This document shows positions 35,131 through 45,149 of a stretch of DNA of 64,000 nt, in pieces. The notes beneath the pieces were generated by a model that was not told where the DNA came from, did not search any database, and was given only the letters and a program-made list of their open reading frames with translations. Made by a program: the position numbers and the translations under genes. The stretch covers positions 43,380-107,379 of the forward strand of contig NZ_JAPDIA010000005.1 in assembly GCF_029525575.1 (NCBI RefSeq), given 5' to 3'. The DNA is from Cohnella rhizosphaerae. GTDB lineage: Bacteria > Bacillota > Bacilli > Paenibacillales > Paenibacillaceae. The number at the start of each line of letters is the position of its first letter. Positions within the stretch are counted from its first letter, which is position 1.

Positions 35131-35610
35131 TTAGTCTTGCTTGACCAGCAGCACGACCGCCTGCGCGGCGATGCCTTCGCCGCGGCCCGTGAAGCCGAGC
35201 CGCTCCGAGGTCGTCGCCTTCACGTTGACCTGATCGGCCGCGGCGCCGAGCGTGCGCGCGATCACGTCGACCATCGCGGGGATGTGCGGCGCCATCTTGG
35301 GCGCCTGGGCGATGATCGTCGCGTCGACGTTGCCGAGCCGGTAGCCGCGCTCCGCCGTGAGGGCCCATACCCGCTCGAGCAGCATGACGCTGTCCGCATC
35401 CTTGAACGCCTCGTCCGTATCGGGAAAATGCTTGCCGATATCCCCGAGCGCCAGCGCGCCGAGCACGGCGTCGCTGATCGCGTGAAGCAGCACGTCGGCG
35501 TCGGAATGGCCGAGCAGTCCCTTCTCGTACGGAATGCGGACGCCGCCGATGATGCATGCGCGTCCTTCCGTCAACTGGTGCACGTCAAAGCCTTGTCCTA
35601 TTCTAATCAT
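35131..35610 (-). CDS. ispF: 2-C-methyl-D-erythritol 2,4-cyclodiphosphate synthase
   Basis: 159 residues, start [20 protein letters not shown]. Zinc ligands D9 and H11 (GFDVH) and the [10 protein letters not shown] motif are present, with the C-terminal [17 protein letters not shown]. Fifth step of the MEP isoprenoid pathway. It overlaps ispD by 4 bp. Confidence 0.97.
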   Translation of the reverse strand: MIRIGQGFDVHQLTEGRACIIGGVRIPYEKGLLGHSDADVLLHAISDAVLGALALGDIGKHFPDTDEAFKDADSVMLLERVWALTAERGYRLGNVDATIIAQAPKMAPHIPAMVDVIARTLGAAADQVNVKATTSERLGFTGRGEGIAAQAVVLLVKQD

Positions 35611-36311
35611 CCGTTTCGCTCCAATCCGTCGCGCCGGCGCCGTGCCAGCAGCAATTCCGCGATGGGCAGGTCCTCCGGCGTCGTTATCTTCAAGTTGGCA
35701 TAATCGCTCTCCACGATCGCCACCTTGCGGCCGAGACGCTCCAGCAGCATCGCGTCGTCGGTGGCGGCGGCGCCCTCGCGCCTCGCCCGCTCGTGCGCGT
35801 CCATCAGCTCCGCCCGGCGAAACGCCTGCGGCGTCTGCACCGCCCACAGCAAGCTGCGCTCCGGCGTGGACACGATCATCCCGGCGCCGTCGGACAGCTT
35901 GATCGTGTCCTTGACCGGCACCGCCAGCGCCGCAGCGCCCTGCGCCGCCGCCGCCACGCAGCACGCCGCGATCCGCGCCGGGGTCACGAGCGGCCGCGCG
36001 GCGTCGTGGACGAGCGCGCCTTCGGCACGCAGCGCCGCGAGTCCCGCGTACACGCTGTCCTGCCGCTCCGCGCCGCCCGCGATGACGGCCGTCAGCTTGC
36101 GGATGCCGAACTCGCGCGCGAGCGCCTCGGCCTTCGCTTCTTCGCCCGCCGCCGCCACGATCACGATCTCGCTCACCGCTTCGCAAGCCTCGAACGCCTC
36201 CAGCGTATGCGCAAGCACCGGACGCCCCTCCAGCGGCAGATACGCCTTGTTCATGCCGGCGCCCATGCGCTTGCCGCTGCCCGCCGCGACGATGACCGCT
36301 CCCCAATCCAT
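35607..36311 (-). CDS. ispD: 2-C-methyl-D-erythritol 4-phosphate cytidylyltransferase
   Basis: 234 residues. The CTP-binding loop [31 protein letters not shown] and [13 protein letters not shown] identify IspD, third step of the MEP pathway. ATG at 36311. Translationally coupled to ispF. The 218-bp gap to yacL contains a GGGACCC/GGGTCCC hairpin at 36396-36413 that could attenuate transcription. Confidence 0.96.
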   Translation of the reverse strand: MDWGAVIVAAGSGKRMGAGMNKAYLPLEGRPVLAHTLEAFEACEAVSEIVIVAAAGEEAKAEALAREFGIRKLTAVIAGGAERQDSVYAGLAALRAEGALVHDAARPLVTPARIAACCVAAAAQGAAALAVPVKDTIKLSDGAGMIVSTPERSLLWAVQTPQAFRRAELMDAHERARREGAAATDDAMLLERLGRKVAIVESDYANLKITTPEDLPIAELLLARRRRDGLERNG

Positions 36312-36529
36312 GTCCACGCCTTCTTTCCGTCTCGGCATGATCGCGGACCGACCGCCCAAGGGCTCTTTCCGCCGTCCGCAATCGTGAAGAAGGACGGGAC
36401 CCCAGCGGGTCCCGCCCGTATACCTTTCCATCATACCCGGTCGGCGTCCATTTTCCAAGAGGGCGGCAAGCCGGCCGGCAGCGGCGCTGGCGGCGTCCCG
36501 TTTCAGCGGCCCGCCGCGCCCGCCTGATT

Positions 36530-37636
36530 CTACAAAGCCCGCTCCAGCAGCTTCGGCTTCGCGAAGATCATCCGGCCCGCCGACGTCTGCAGCACGCTCG
36601 TCACGAGCACCTCCATCGTCGTGCCGATGAAGTCGCGCCCGCCCTCCACCACGATCATCGTGCCGTCGTCGAGATAGGCGACGCCCTGGCCATGCTCCTT
36701 GCCGTCCTTGATGACCTGCACCACGATCTCCTCGCCCGGCAGCACGACCGGCTTCACTGCGTTCGCCAGATCGTTGATGTTCAACACGGATACGCCCTGC
36801 AGCTCGCACACCTTGTTCAGGTTGAAGTCGTTGGTGACGACCTTCCCCCGCATCGCCTTCGCGAGCTTTACGAGACGGCTGTCGACCTCGCCGGTCTCGT
36901 CGCCCGGATCCTCGTAGATGAGCACCTTCACGTCCAGCTCCTTCTGGATCTTGTTCAGGATGTCGAGCCCGCGGCGGCCGCGATTCCGCTTGAGCAGGTC
37001 GGACGAATCCGCGATATGCTGCAGTTCCTCCAGCACGAACTCGGGGATGACCAGCGTGCCCTCGATGAAGCCCGTCTTGCAAATGTCGGCGATGCGGCCG
37101 TCGATAATGACGCTTGTATCCAAAATTTTATGCTCCTCGAACCTGGGCGAATCCTCCGCCGCCGGCTCCGGCTTGCGCCGGTCGGCGCCCCAGCCCGCGA
37201 CCTCCTCCTGCTTGCGAAGCCCGATATGCGTTCCTGCGTACGCGAACGCCAGCGCCGTCCCCGCGGAGAGCAGCGCGCCCACGCGCGGCACCGCGCCGAG
37301 ATACGGCATAAGCAGCATGGCGAGGACAAGCCCGGTACCGCCTCCGGCCAGCCCTGCGATCAGCTGCGTGGCCGGCATGCCCGCGAGCCGGTCGACGCTC
37401 CTGCGCAGCAGCTCCGAGAGCGGTCCCGCGCACGCCGTCGCGATAACGAAGCCAAGCGCCGCGCCGATCCAGGTCGCGTACGCGCCGATTCCGCCGCCGT
37501 ATGCCGCCGTGCCGAGCGCGCCGCCCATCCAGGACGTCCGCGCGCCGCCGGACACGCTCGCGGAAGATGCGAAGCCTTGTCCGATCGCAAGGCCTGCCAG
37601 CAGCCCGAAGGCTTGTATCAATCGTTTCATCAACAT
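36530..37636 (-). CDS. Membrane-anchored PIN/TRAM domain protein (YacL)
   Basis: About 368 residues. Residues 1-130 hold four membrane helices. A PIN nuclease-like domain follows ([31 protein letters not shown]) and a TRAM RNA-binding domain closes the protein ([20 protein letters not shown]). Family function is not established; a membrane-linked RNase is inferred. ATG at 37636 follows GGGAGTG; TTG at 37651 overlaps that site. It begins the ispD-ispF-gltX gene string. Confidence 0.9.
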   Translation of the reverse strand: MLMKRLIQAFGLLAGLAIGQGFASSASVSGGARTSWMGGALGTAAYGGGIGAYATWIGAALGFVIATACAGPLSELLRRSVDRLAGMPATQLIAGLAGGGTGLVLAMLLMPYLGAVPRVGALLSAGTALAFAYAGTHIGLRKQEEVAGWGADRRKPEPAAEDSPRFEEHKILDTSVIIDGRIADICKTGFIEGTLVIPEFVLEELQHIADSSDLLKRNRGRRGLDILNKIQKELDVKVLIYEDPGDETGEVDSRLVKLAKAMRGKVVTNDFNLNKVCELQGVSVLNINDLANAVKPVVLPGEEIVVQVIKDGKEHGQGVAYLDDGTMIVVEGGRDFIGTTMEVLVTSVLQTSAGRMIFAKPKLLERAL

Positions 37637-37888
37637 AAGTATCACTCCCAAGAATAACCTGATTTGCTACCAGTATGGTCCAAATTCGGGCGGATTAATC
37701 CTGTCTCGGGAGCGGAAAATGGGTCTGTCGATCGCGTTCGGCCGATTCGGCCGGACGAAGGCAAGCCGCTTCAGGCGCTTTGGCGCGAGGGCGCGCATCG
37801 TTCAATCGCTTTACGCTTTGTAATACCGATGCCCTTGTTCTATAATGAGTTCTAAGCAACGCCAATACGGGCAACCGAGGTGGATGGA

Positions 37889-38285
37889 ATGAGCGCGCCA
37901 ACACTGCAGGAATTTCAGCAGCAGGTGTCCGAGCTTCTGCTTCGTCACCGCAGTCTGCTGGATGTCATGACCAAGTACAGCCAGTCGAACGCTTCGGTCA
38001 ACCGGGCTGTGTCCAAGTCCATCACCGAATGCGGATGCATCGAGCTTAGCGCCAAGCAGCAAGGCTTCTCACCCGATTTGGAGCTGGACGAAGCCAGGCG
38101 CCAGACCAAATCCCACATGACGGGGGGAGCTCTGCGAGCAATGCGCCGACATCATTCGTTCGGAGATGGGCAAGAACCTGTTCTATCTGTCCGCTTATTG
38201 CAATCTGCTTGGCGTCAACCTGGATGAAGTCGTCACCAAGGAATCGGAAAAATGCAGCACGCTCGGCTGGTTCAACCTGACTTAG
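37889..38285 (+). CDS. Small conserved Paenibacillaceae protein, DUF1573-like (frameshifted)
   Basis: ATG at 37889 follows GAGGTGG. The sequence MSAPTLQEFQQQVSELLLRH, then an ITECGCIEL stretch, matches a small protein common in Bacillales; my DUF number is from memory and is not certain. A G6 run at 38122-38127 breaks the frame; with G5 it continues GELCEQCADIIRSEMGKNLF to LGWFNLT, 131 residues. Cys pairs (CGC, CEQC) may bind metal. It is the only plus-strand gene in the backbone between yacL and pssA and has its own terminator. Confidence 0.75.
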
Positions 38286-38318
38286 ATCGGGAGCGACTTC
38301 CGCGGGCGCAAAGAGAAT

Positions 38319-38354
38319 CCGTCAGGGAAAATCGCCCTGACGGTCTTCTTTTTT
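38319..38354 (+). terminator. Terminator after the DUF1573-like gene
   Basis: CCGTCAGGG (38319-38327) pairs perfectly with CCCTGACGG (38335-38343), followed by TCTTCTTTTTT. Confidence 0.88.
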
Positions 38355-38530
38355 AATTGACGGATGTCCCAAACTCGATTCGTCGATCGATCGCGAGTCG
38401 ACAATCGCCCGTTAGCCGGCCGACGGCGGTCGGATTACCCGACGGATCGCCCGTGCCGGCTCTCGGCGCAAAGCCTGCAAAAGCCTGCAATTATACATCT
38501 AATTTTGATGTTCTCGCCCCTTCAGGACAG

Positions 38531-38556
38531 AATAACTGCAAATGCGCAGTTATTTT
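38531..38556. other. AATAACTGC/GCAGTTATT hairpin in the gap left of the IS
   Basis: A 9-bp perfect stem with a 6-nt loop followed by TT. It lies in the 320-bp AT-richer gap (38286-38605) that otherwise holds no recognisable gene. Confidence 0.45.
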
Positions 38557-38605
38557 ACTTCATCTGCCCCATTTCCGGCGTGCGCTTCGAATTTACCTGC
38601 ATATT

Positions 38606-40262
38606 AAGTCAATTTCATAATTCAAACCCCTTGCTACGACTGACTTTTTTTGGCGCACCAAAGAGGAGTACCTCCCCACATTCTCGAAATTAAGGTTAGC
38701 CACCCAAAACGAGAAAGAAAGGAAGTACTCCTACGATACCAATTCGACAGGAAGAGCTCTTTTCCTTTGAGACCCTTCTAAAAATGTCCCCGGCGTCAAA
38801 AGACGACCTCATTTTGGAAGAAGTTCCTATTGCGAAAATCTTGTACGCCATCAGTAGCTTCAAACGACGTGGTCGGCCCGAAAGCTTGAACACCAGAGCG
38901 ATGATCTTTTCGCTTATCCTTTGCAAAATCGAGCATATTCGCTTCATCAAGGACCTGGTCAACCGTCTGAAAAGCAGTGCAGAATTCAGATTGCGCTGTC
39001 ACTTTACAGGCTCTGATCGGGTACCGAGCCAAGCCGCCTATTCCAGGCTTTTCACCAAACTTCAGCAGTCCGGTATCCTGCATGAGGTCATCGATATTAC
39101 GGTGGATGCAGCGATTACAGAAGGCTTCCTGAAAGGTGAAAGCATGGCGGTGGACTCTTCGCATGTGGAAGCCTTTGACCGAAACCCCAAAATTGACGCG
39201 TCTAAACCGGCCCCGTCCATTCTCCCCAAGGAGGTAGAAGACAGCGAAGAGCCTGCTTTTCTGGACGCCGTCAGCCATGTCCCGCAGCCAGCCCCCAAGC
39301 CCGAGAAACCCAAGCGTGTCAAACGCGGGCGCGTCCCCAAAGCCGAGGAGGCCGCGTGGCGTGCGCAAGTCGAGGCCTATGAAGCTTCGTTAACACACTT
39401 CGAAAAGGAAGTTGCGGGGATGTTGTCTTGCAGCTACGAGGAACTCATCGCGGACATGCCGACCTATCCAAGTGTAGGAGCAAAAGGCGATCCCCGCGGA
39501 AGCGGACGCGTAAAATATTGGTACGGCTACAAGCTCAATTTGTTAGTGGATTGCCAGAGTCAGTATATTGTGACTGGCGTAAACTGCTCGGCTCATGTAA
39601 ACGACCAACGTCCGGCGATCGTGCTGCTTAAACGATTAAAAGAGCGGTTCCCAACACTCCAGCCTAAGTACGTGTTAGGCGACAAAGGTTACGATAGCGA
39701 GCCCGTTTACCAGCAAGTTAGAGATGTAGGTGCATGTTCGCTTATTCCGCTTGTTCATCGCACCAAACTGCCGGATGGTGTAGATAAGCACTTGCGCCCA
39801 ACGTGCAAACAAGGTCATTCGTACCGCTACGATAGCTATGATGCGACTCGGGATACTGTTAAATTTGTAGCACCCAAAGAATGCGCAGCCTGTCCGTTTC
39901 AAGCCGACGGCTGCCAAAAGGTGATAAAAAAACAAGTAAAAGAGGATGTTCGTAGATATACTGCACCTGGGCGAGGCAGTGAAAAGTTCCATCAATTATT
40001 TAAACAGCGGACCGCGGTTGAGCGTGTCTTTGCCTATTTAAAACTTTATCTGGAATTAGGCACGACGCGAAAGCTTAAAAGACGTGCATTCGTAGATATG
40101 GACTTAAGTTGTCTCACATACAATGTATGCAAACTTGCAATAGATAAATTAAACAAGCGCATCCGCGAAGCAAAACCAGCCGCTTAACCTCAAAAAAAAA
40201 GGACTTCCCCAACATTGGCCTCATGCTTGGCTCCATCACCAAATGAATTCTGAAATTGACTT
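38606..40262 (+). mobile_element. IS1182-like insertion sequence, 1657 bp
   Basis: Terminal inverted repeats: AAGTCAATTTCATAATTCA at 38606-38624, and its inverse at 40244-40262 with one mismatch in 19. A 4-bp target duplication TATT flanks it (38602-38605 and 40263-40266). Removing the element and one TATT re-forms a 23-bp arm of a palindrome (see findings), which independently fixes the boundaries. The element carries one transposase gene and is lower in GC than its neighbours. Confidence 0.85.
38784..40187 (+). CDS. IS1182-like transposase (DUF772 / DDE type)
   Basis: 467 residues from the ATG at 38784. The N-terminal half looks like the DUF772 region (ISSFKRRGRPESLNTRAMIF, IKDLVNRLKSSAEFRLRCHF). 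The DDE core includes MAVDSSHVEAFDR, VLGDKGYDSEPVYQQ and the late glutamate in QRTAVERVFAYLKLY. The family-like frame extends upstream of this ATG (IPIRQEELFSFETLLK), with GGAAG seven bases before an ACG codon at 38733, so translation may begin at ACG or the original ATG may be mutated or miscalled. It catalyses transposition of the enclosing IS. Confidence 0.88.
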   Translation: MSPASKDDLILEEVPIAKILYAISSFKRRGRPESLNTRAMIFSLILCKIEHIRFIKDLVNRLKSSAEFRLRCHFTGSDRVPSQAAYSRLFTKLQQSGILHEVIDITVDAAITEGFLKGESMAVDSSHVEAFDRNPKIDASKPAPSILPKEVEDSEEPAFLDAVSHVPQPAPKPEKPKRVKRGRVPKAEEAAWRAQVEAYEASLTHFEKEVAGMLSCSYEELIADMPTYPSVGAKGDPRGSGRVKYWYGYKLNLLVDCQSQYIVTGVNCSAHVNDQRPAIVLLKRLKERFPTLQPKYVLGDKGYDSEPVYQQVRDVGACSLIPLVHRTKLPDGVDKHLRPTCKQGHSYRYDSYDATRDTVKFVAPKECAACPFQADGCQKVIKKQVKEDVRRYTAPGRGSEKFHQLFKQRTAVERVFAYLKLYLELGTTRKLKRRAFVDMDLSCLTYNVCKLAIDKLNKRIREAKPAA

Positions 40263-40266
40263 TATT

Positions 40267-40323
40267 TGCATGTATTTTATCAAGTGTCGTCGGCCGACAG
40301 AAAATACATGCGCATATGCAGGT
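40267..40323. other. Remnant of a long palindrome split by the IS
   Basis: The GCATGTATTTT (40268-40278) and AAAATACATGC (40301-40311) arms flank a GTCGGCCGAC inner palindrome. The complete left arm is interrupted by the IS and continues at 38595-38605. The whole would be a stem of 23 bp with two mismatches. Confidence 0.75.
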
Positions 40324-40397
40324 TTTCCGACCCGCCACACAGGTGGGAAACCCCGCCATGCCAAAATGCGCTTACCTGTCACGACTCGCCGCCATAA

Positions 40398-40440
40398 TTA
40401 AAAAAAGCCGTCCAACGCCGATAGGGCGAAGGATGGCTTT
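40398..40440 (-). terminator. Terminator after pssA
   Basis: On the minus strand GCCATCC pairs with GGACGGC (one mismatch), with an inner CGCC/GGCG stem, then a T-run. Confidence 0.75.
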
Positions 40441-40456
40441 TGCGCCTGCTTGGCGA

Positions 40457-41197
40457 TTATGCGCCGCGGCGCGGTCGCTCCTCGTTCTTGCGCCGTTTGC
40501 GGCGAAGACGCTTGTAGGCGCCGGAGAACATGCGCTCAACGTTTTTTTTTAGGCCCCAGAGCGCGTACAGCAGCAGCATCACGAGGATGAAGTTCGGGAT
40601 CGCCCGCGGGAACATGAACGCCAGGATCACCGCCGCGGCGACGACGAGCGGCACGGCCCAGATCGCGGCCTTAGGCAGCCCGAGCTTCTTGAAGTTCGGG
40701 TACTTCAGGCTGCTGACCATAAGGAAGGACAGCGCCAGCGTGGCGACGAGCAGCAGGTACACATGCAGATCGTTGTGGAAAAGAGCCAGCGTCGCCAGCA
40801 CGCCGCCGGCAGCCGGAATCGGCAGTCCGATGAAGTAGCCGGGAATGCCCTCGATCACGTTGAAGCGGGCGAGCCGCAACGCGCCGCAGATCGGGAAGAT
40901 CGCGGTGATGATCCATGCGAGCGCCGGATTGACGTCGGTGAAGGCGGCTTGATACATAATGAAGGCCGGCGCGACGCCGAACGAGATGACGTCGGACAGC
41001 GAATCCAGCTCCTTGCCGAACTCGCTCTGGACGTTCAGCGCCCGGGCCACCCGGCCGTCGAGACCGTCGAGCAGCATGGCGATGATAACCAGCAAGGCCG
41101 CGCCGTCCGCGCGGTCGTTGAACGCCAATATGATCGATAATACGCCTAAAAATAAATTGCCTATGGTAAAAAGGTTCGGCAACGACTTTGTAAACAT
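40457..41197 (-). CDS. pssA: CDP-diacylglycerol-serine O-phosphatidyltransferase
   Basis: 246 residues, integral membrane. The CDP-alcohol phosphotransferase motif DGLDGRVARALNVQSEFGKELDS is present with all three aspartates of D-x2-D-G-x2-A-R...G-x3-D-x3-D. It makes phosphatidylserine, precursor of phosphatidylethanolamine. The last ~25 residues are strongly basic. It is between disA and the IS; in Bacillus this place holds other genes, so it is a family-level difference. Confidence 0.93.
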   Translation of the reverse strand: MFTKSLPNLFTIGNLFLGVLSIILAFNDRADGAALLVIIAMLLDGLDGRVARALNVQSEFGKELDSLSDVISFGVAPAFIMYQAAFTDVNPALAWIITAIFPICGALRLARFNVIEGIPGYFIGLPIPAAGGVLATLALFHNDLHVYLLLVATLALSFLMVSSLKYPNFKKLGLPKAAIWAVPLVVAAAVILAFMFPRAIPNFILVMLLLYALWGLKKNVERMFSGAYKRLRRKRRKNEERPRRGA

Positions 41198-41342
41198 TGG
41201 ACTTCACCTCTACTTTACTATACCCGTTCGGGCCGATCGCCAACGCTTGGGACGACAGTCGCCCGGGCAGGCTAGTCTAAGAGCCGGCTGCAAGCGGATG
41301 CAGATACCGTCTCCGCAGGCAACATTCCCCATTGTATGATGC

Positions 41343-42437
41343 CTATATCTGTCTGTCAATGAACACCTGCTCCCGAATCCGCTTCAGTCCGTCGCGGATC
41401 GCGCGGGCGCGGACTTCGCCGATGCCGTCGACCTCGTCGAGCTCTTCGATCGAAGCCTGCGCGATACGCGTCAGCGCGCCGAAGCGATCGACGAGATTGT
41501 GGACGATGACGGCGGGCAGCCGCGAGATTTTGCCCAGAATCCGATAGCCGCGAGACGGCAGTCCCTCCTCGGCCACGGCGCTCAGCGACACGTAGCCGAG
41601 CAGCCGGATGATCAGCACCGAATCCAGCAGCTCGTCGGAGCTCAGTTTCTTGAGCGCGTGCTGAATCTCCCGAATCCGGTCTTCGGAAGCGTCCTTGGCA
41701 TAGTCTTTGAGGAGGAGGCGCGCCTCCTCCTCGGCATGGCCGACCAGCTCTTCCAATTGCATATTGATCAGACGGCCTTCGTTGCCCAGCTCGAGCACAT
41801 ACCGCTTGATCTCCATCCGGATACGCAGCACCATCTCGGCGCGCTGGAGCGCGTAGACGACCTCGTGCATCGTCACCAGGTTCTCGAATTCCAGCGCCGA
41901 CAGGTCCGTCAGCGTCTGCGTATAGACCGCCCGGTACCGCTCCAGCGTCTGGATCGCCTGGTTCGCCTTCGTCAGGATGACGCCCATGTCCTTGAGCGCG
42001 TAGCGCAGCTGCCCCTGGTACAGGGTGATGATATTGCGGCGCTGGGAGATGGACACGACGAGCTGCCCGGTCTGCTTCGCCACCCGCTCCGCGGTGCGGT
42101 GCCGGATGCCCGTCTCGATCGAGGAGATCGACGGATCCGGGATAAGCTGCGTATTGGCGTACAAGATCCGCTTGGCGTCCTCGCTCAGAATGATCGCGCC
42201 GTCCATCTTGGCGAGCTCGTACAGATAGTTCGGGCTGAAGTCGCAGTTGATGGAAAAGCCGCCGTCGACGACCTCCATCACCTCCGGACCGTAGCCGACG
42301 ACGATGAGCGCGCCGGTCTTGGCGCGCAGTACGTTTTCGAGTCCGTCGCGCAGCGGCGTGCCCGGCGCGACCATCCGCAGCAGCTGGTTCATGACGTCCT
42401 GCTGCTCGCGTTCTTTGTCTTTGATCTCCTTCGTCAC
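41343..42437 (-). CDS. disA: DNA integrity scanning protein DisA, diadenylate cyclase
   Basis: 364 residues. The N-terminal DAC domain has the catalytic DGA (residues 79-81, KMDGAIILS) and RHRTAER (112-118) motifs for c-di-AMP synthesis. The central helical region is followed by a C-terminal HhH DNA-binding domain ([20 protein letters not shown]). It scans DNA for branched structures and couples genome integrity to c-di-AMP. It starts 17 bp after radA; RadA is known to restrain DisA in B. subtilis. Confidence 0.98.
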   Translation of the reverse strand: MTKEIKDKEREQQDVMNQLLRMVAPGTPLRDGLENVLRAKTGALIVVGYGPEVMEVVDGGFSINCDFSPNYLYELAKMDGAIILSEDAKRILYANTQLIPDPSISSIETGIRHRTAERVAKQTGQLVVSISQRRNIITLYQGQLRYALKDMGVILTKANQAIQTLERYRAVYTQTLTDLSALEFENLVTMHEVVYALQRAEMVLRIRMEIKRYVLELGNEGRLINMQLEELVGHAEEEARLLLKDYAKDASEDRIREIQHALKKLSSDELLDSVLIIRLLGYVSLSAVAEEGLPSRGYRILGKISRLPAVIVHNLVDRFGALTRIAQASIEELDEVDGIGEVRARAIRDGLKRIREQVFIDRQI

Positions 42438-42453
42438 GCGATCCGTTCCCCCC

Positions 42454-43824
42454 CTATTCCAATGCCGCCTTGAGCGCTTCGGCCACGGACTTGACGGGCA
42501 CCAGCCGGATGCCGGCCGGCGGCTGCCAGCCCTTCAGGCTCGCTTCGGGCAGGATGACCCGCTTGAAGCCGAGCTTGAGCGCTTCCTTGACGCGCGTCTC
42601 GGCGCGGGAGACCGCCCGCACCTCTCCGGTCAGCCCCACCTCGCCGAATACGACGTCGTCGGGCTTGGTGGCCAGGTCGCGAAAGCTCGACGCCAGGCTC
42701 ACCGCGGCGGCCAGGTCCGCCGCCGGTTCATCCAGCTTGATGCCTCCGGCGACGTTCACGTAGGCATCCTGATTTTGAAAAAACATGCCCATGCGCTTCT
42801 CGAGCACGGCGATGACGAGCGATATCCGATGATGGTCGAGCCCCGAGGACATGCGCCGCGGCGACGGAAAATGCGTCGGCGCGACGAGCGCCTGCAGCTC
42901 GACCATGACGGGCCGCGTTCCCTCCATGCTCGCGACGACCGTGGAGCCGGACACGCCGAGCGGACGCTCGGTCAGGAACAGCTCGGACGGATTCGACACC
43001 TCGCGCAGGCCGTCCTCCGACATGTCGAAGATGCCGATCTCGTTGGTGGAGCCGAAGCGATTCTTGACCGCGCGCAGCAGCCGGTAAGAATGGTGGCGTT
43101 CGCCCTCGAAGTAGAGCACGCAATCGACCATATGCTCGAGCAGCCGCGGGCCGGCGATCGCGCCTTCCTTGGTGACGTGGCCGACGAGCACGGTCGCGAC
43201 GCCGCCCTGCTTGGCGATGCGCATGAACTGGGCCGTGCACTCGCGCACCTGCGCGACGCTGCCCGGCGCGGAAGGCACGTCGGAACGGTAGACGGTCTGA
43301 ATCGAATCGATGACGAGGAAGTCCGGCTTCACTTCCTCGATGGACTGCTCGACGAGGTCCAGATTCGTCTCGCACAGCACGAACAGACGCTCGCTGAGCG
43401 CGCCCAGCCGGTCGGCGCGAAGCTTGGTCTGGCGGACGGACTCTTCCCCCGACACGTACAGCACGGTCAGGCCCTGGCCGGCGAGCGTATTCGACGTCTG
43501 CAGCAGCAGCGTCGACTTGCCGATGCCCGGATCGCCGCCGACGAGCAGCAGCGAGCCGGGCACGAGCCCGCCGCCCAGCACGCGGTTGAGCTCCCCGTTT
43601 CCCGTCGGGATCCGGGGTTCCTTGCCGCTTTCTATGTGTATGATGGACTGGGCCTTTTCTTTCGTCCGGGTCAGCTCGCTGCTGCGTCCGACGTTCGCCT
43701 TGACGACCGGCTCGGCTTCCTCCACCATCGTGTTCCATGCCCCGCACCCCGGGCACTTGCCCATCCATTTGGGCGATTCGGTGCCGCATTCGGTGCAGAC
43801 GAACTTGATTTTCAGCTTGGCCAT
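42454..43824 (-). CDS. radA: DNA repair protein RadA
   Basis: 456 residues. Zinc finger C10-x2-C13...C24-x2-C27, Walker [11 protein letters not shown] (residues 96-105), Walker [11 protein letters not shown], the RadA-specific [11 protein letters not shown], and a Lon-like C-terminal domain ([20 protein letters not shown]). It is a branch-migration helicase in recombination. It is upstream of disA in one operon. Confidence 0.97.
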   Translation of the reverse strand: MAKLKIKFVCTECGTESPKWMGKCPGCGAWNTMVEEAEPVVKANVGRSSELTRTKEKAQSIIHIESGKEPRIPTGNGELNRVLGGGLVPGSLLLVGGDPGIGKSTLLLQTSNTLAGQGLTVLYVSGEESVRQTKLRADRLGALSERLFVLCETNLDLVEQSIEEVKPDFLVIDSIQTVYRSDVPSAPGSVAQVRECTAQFMRIAKQGGVATVLVGHVTKEGAIAGPRLLEHMVDCVLYFEGERHHSYRLLRAVKNRFGSTNEIGIFDMSEDGLREVSNPSELFLTERPLGVSGSTVVASMEGTRPVMVELQALVAPTHFPSPRRMSSGLDHHRISLVIAVLEKRMGMFFQNQDAYVNVAGGIKLDEPAADLAAAVSLASSFRDLATKPDDVVFGEVGLTGEVRAVSRAETRVKEALKLGFKRVILPEASLKGWQPPAGIRLVPVKSVAEALKAALE

Positions 43825-44001
43825 GGGATTCCCTTCATTGGTTCGCTAGTTACAAGAAGTGTATCACACTTGCTCTCCCCGGTTAAAGTCCGCCTCCCCC
43901 CGGCGTACGCAAAGATCCGCCGCGAAGGGAGACCCTTGCGACGGACCGAAGGAACGCATTCGGAGGAAAGCACGCGCGGCGCAGACGTCCGCAAGACGGG
44001 A

Positions 44002-45147
44002 TCAGACAAAGCTTCTCGTATCGTTGTTGCGGCTGAAGCGGAAGATCGCGATCGCGGCGAAGGCGGCGGCGAAGGCGACCAGCACGAGCAAGTTCATGTA
44101 CAGGCTGCCGAAGCTGTCGCCGTGCTGCAGCCGGTTGACCGTATCGAGCAGCCAGTGCTGCGGCAGAAACGCGCCGACCTTGCGGATGGCGTCCGGCATG
44201 ATGTCCATCGGGAAGTAGCAGCCGGCCAGCAGGCATGTCGGCGTGATGATGAGGTTTTGCAGCGCGCTGGACTGTCCTTTCGACTTGGAGAGCGAGACGA
44301 TCATCAGCGACAGCGCGATCGCGCCAAGGCCGAACAGTACCAGGATCAGGGCCAACTGCATGACGGGAACGCCGGAGTCGATATGGAGCACGGCTCGCAT
44401 GAAGGTCAGCGTCAGGGCGATCTGGCACATCATGGCGATGACATTGACCGCGACGTTCGCCGCGACGTACGATCTCGCGGTCACCGGCGAAGAGAGCAGG
44501 CGCAGGAACGTGCGATTTTCTTTCTCGCGCAGGATCATCTCCGACATGTTGACGGACGAGAACATAATGAATGCGACCAGGAAGCCGAGCGATTGGTACG
44601 TCGTGTCTTTGACGTTGGACGCGTCGTTCAGACGCTCGCGGTCGACCTTAAAGCCGCCCTGCGTATACGCGGCGTAGATTCTCTCGAAGCGCGCCTTGTC
44701 TCCTTGCGTTTCCGAAGCGATCGAAGCGACGTTGTTCAGGTAGCCGTCCAGCATCGCCTGAACGTAAGCCGTCACCTGCGCGCCCTTGACGGACAACAGC
44801 TCGAGCGGCTCCGGCGATCCCGCCTTGAGTTTCTCCCCGAATCCCGCCGGGATGGCGATGCCCGCGTCCAGCTTGCCCGCCGCGATCTGGTCCTTCAGGT
44901 CGGCATCCGACGTCTCCGTTATCTTGACGCCGTCCAGCGCGCCGACGAAGGCGGCGATATCGCGGCCTACGGCGTCCGCGCCGTCCTGCTGAACGATGCC
45001 GATGCGAAGGCCGGCGCCTCCGGCGCTGCCGTACAGCCCGGCGGAGAGCAGGACGCCGGCGACGGGCAGCAGGAACAGGATAATATTCGAACGCTTGCGG
45101 AAGGTGTTGCGGAAAGTATGGGCCATGAGCCAGAGAATCGTTTTCAC
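44002..45147 (-). CDS. ABC-2 type transporter permease
   Basis: 381 residues from a GTG at 45147, ten bases after AGGGAG. An N-terminal membrane helix and a large extracytoplasmic domain (to ~residue 180) are followed by five or more helices (SLGFLVAFIMFSSVNMSEMI, IILREKENRTFLRLLSSPVT). This is the YhgE/ABC2 exporter permease shape, as in LiaRS- or YvfS-type modules. It pairs with the preceding permease (3-bp gap) and the ATPase. Substrate unknown; peptide antibiotic or lipid export/defence is an inference from family. Confidence 0.87.
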   Translation of the reverse strand: MKTILWLMAHTFRNTFRKRSNIILFLLPVAGVLLSAGLYGSAGGAGLRIGIVQQDGADAVGRDIAAFVGALDGVKITETSDADLKDQIAAGKLDAGIAIPAGFGEKLKAGSPEPLELLSVKGAQVTAYVQAMLDGYLNNVASIASETQGDKARFERIYAAYTQGGFKVDRERLNDASNVKDTTYQSLGFLVAFIMFSSVNMSEMILREKENRTFLRLLSSPVTARSYVAANVAVNVIAMMCQIALTLTFMRAVLHIDSGVPVMQLALILVLFGLGAIALSLMIVSLSKSKGQSSALQNLIITPTCLLAGCYFPMDIMPDAIRKVGAFLPQHWLLDTVNRLQHGDSFGSLYMNLLVLVAFAAAFAAIAIFRFSRNNDTRSFV

Positions 45148-45149
45148 GG

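Noticed and set aside
38660..40220. GGAGTACCTCCCC / GGACTTCCCC motifs as IS ends
   Set aside because: They are in direct, not inverted, orientation, and lie inside the true 19-bp inverted repeats found at 38606 and 40262.
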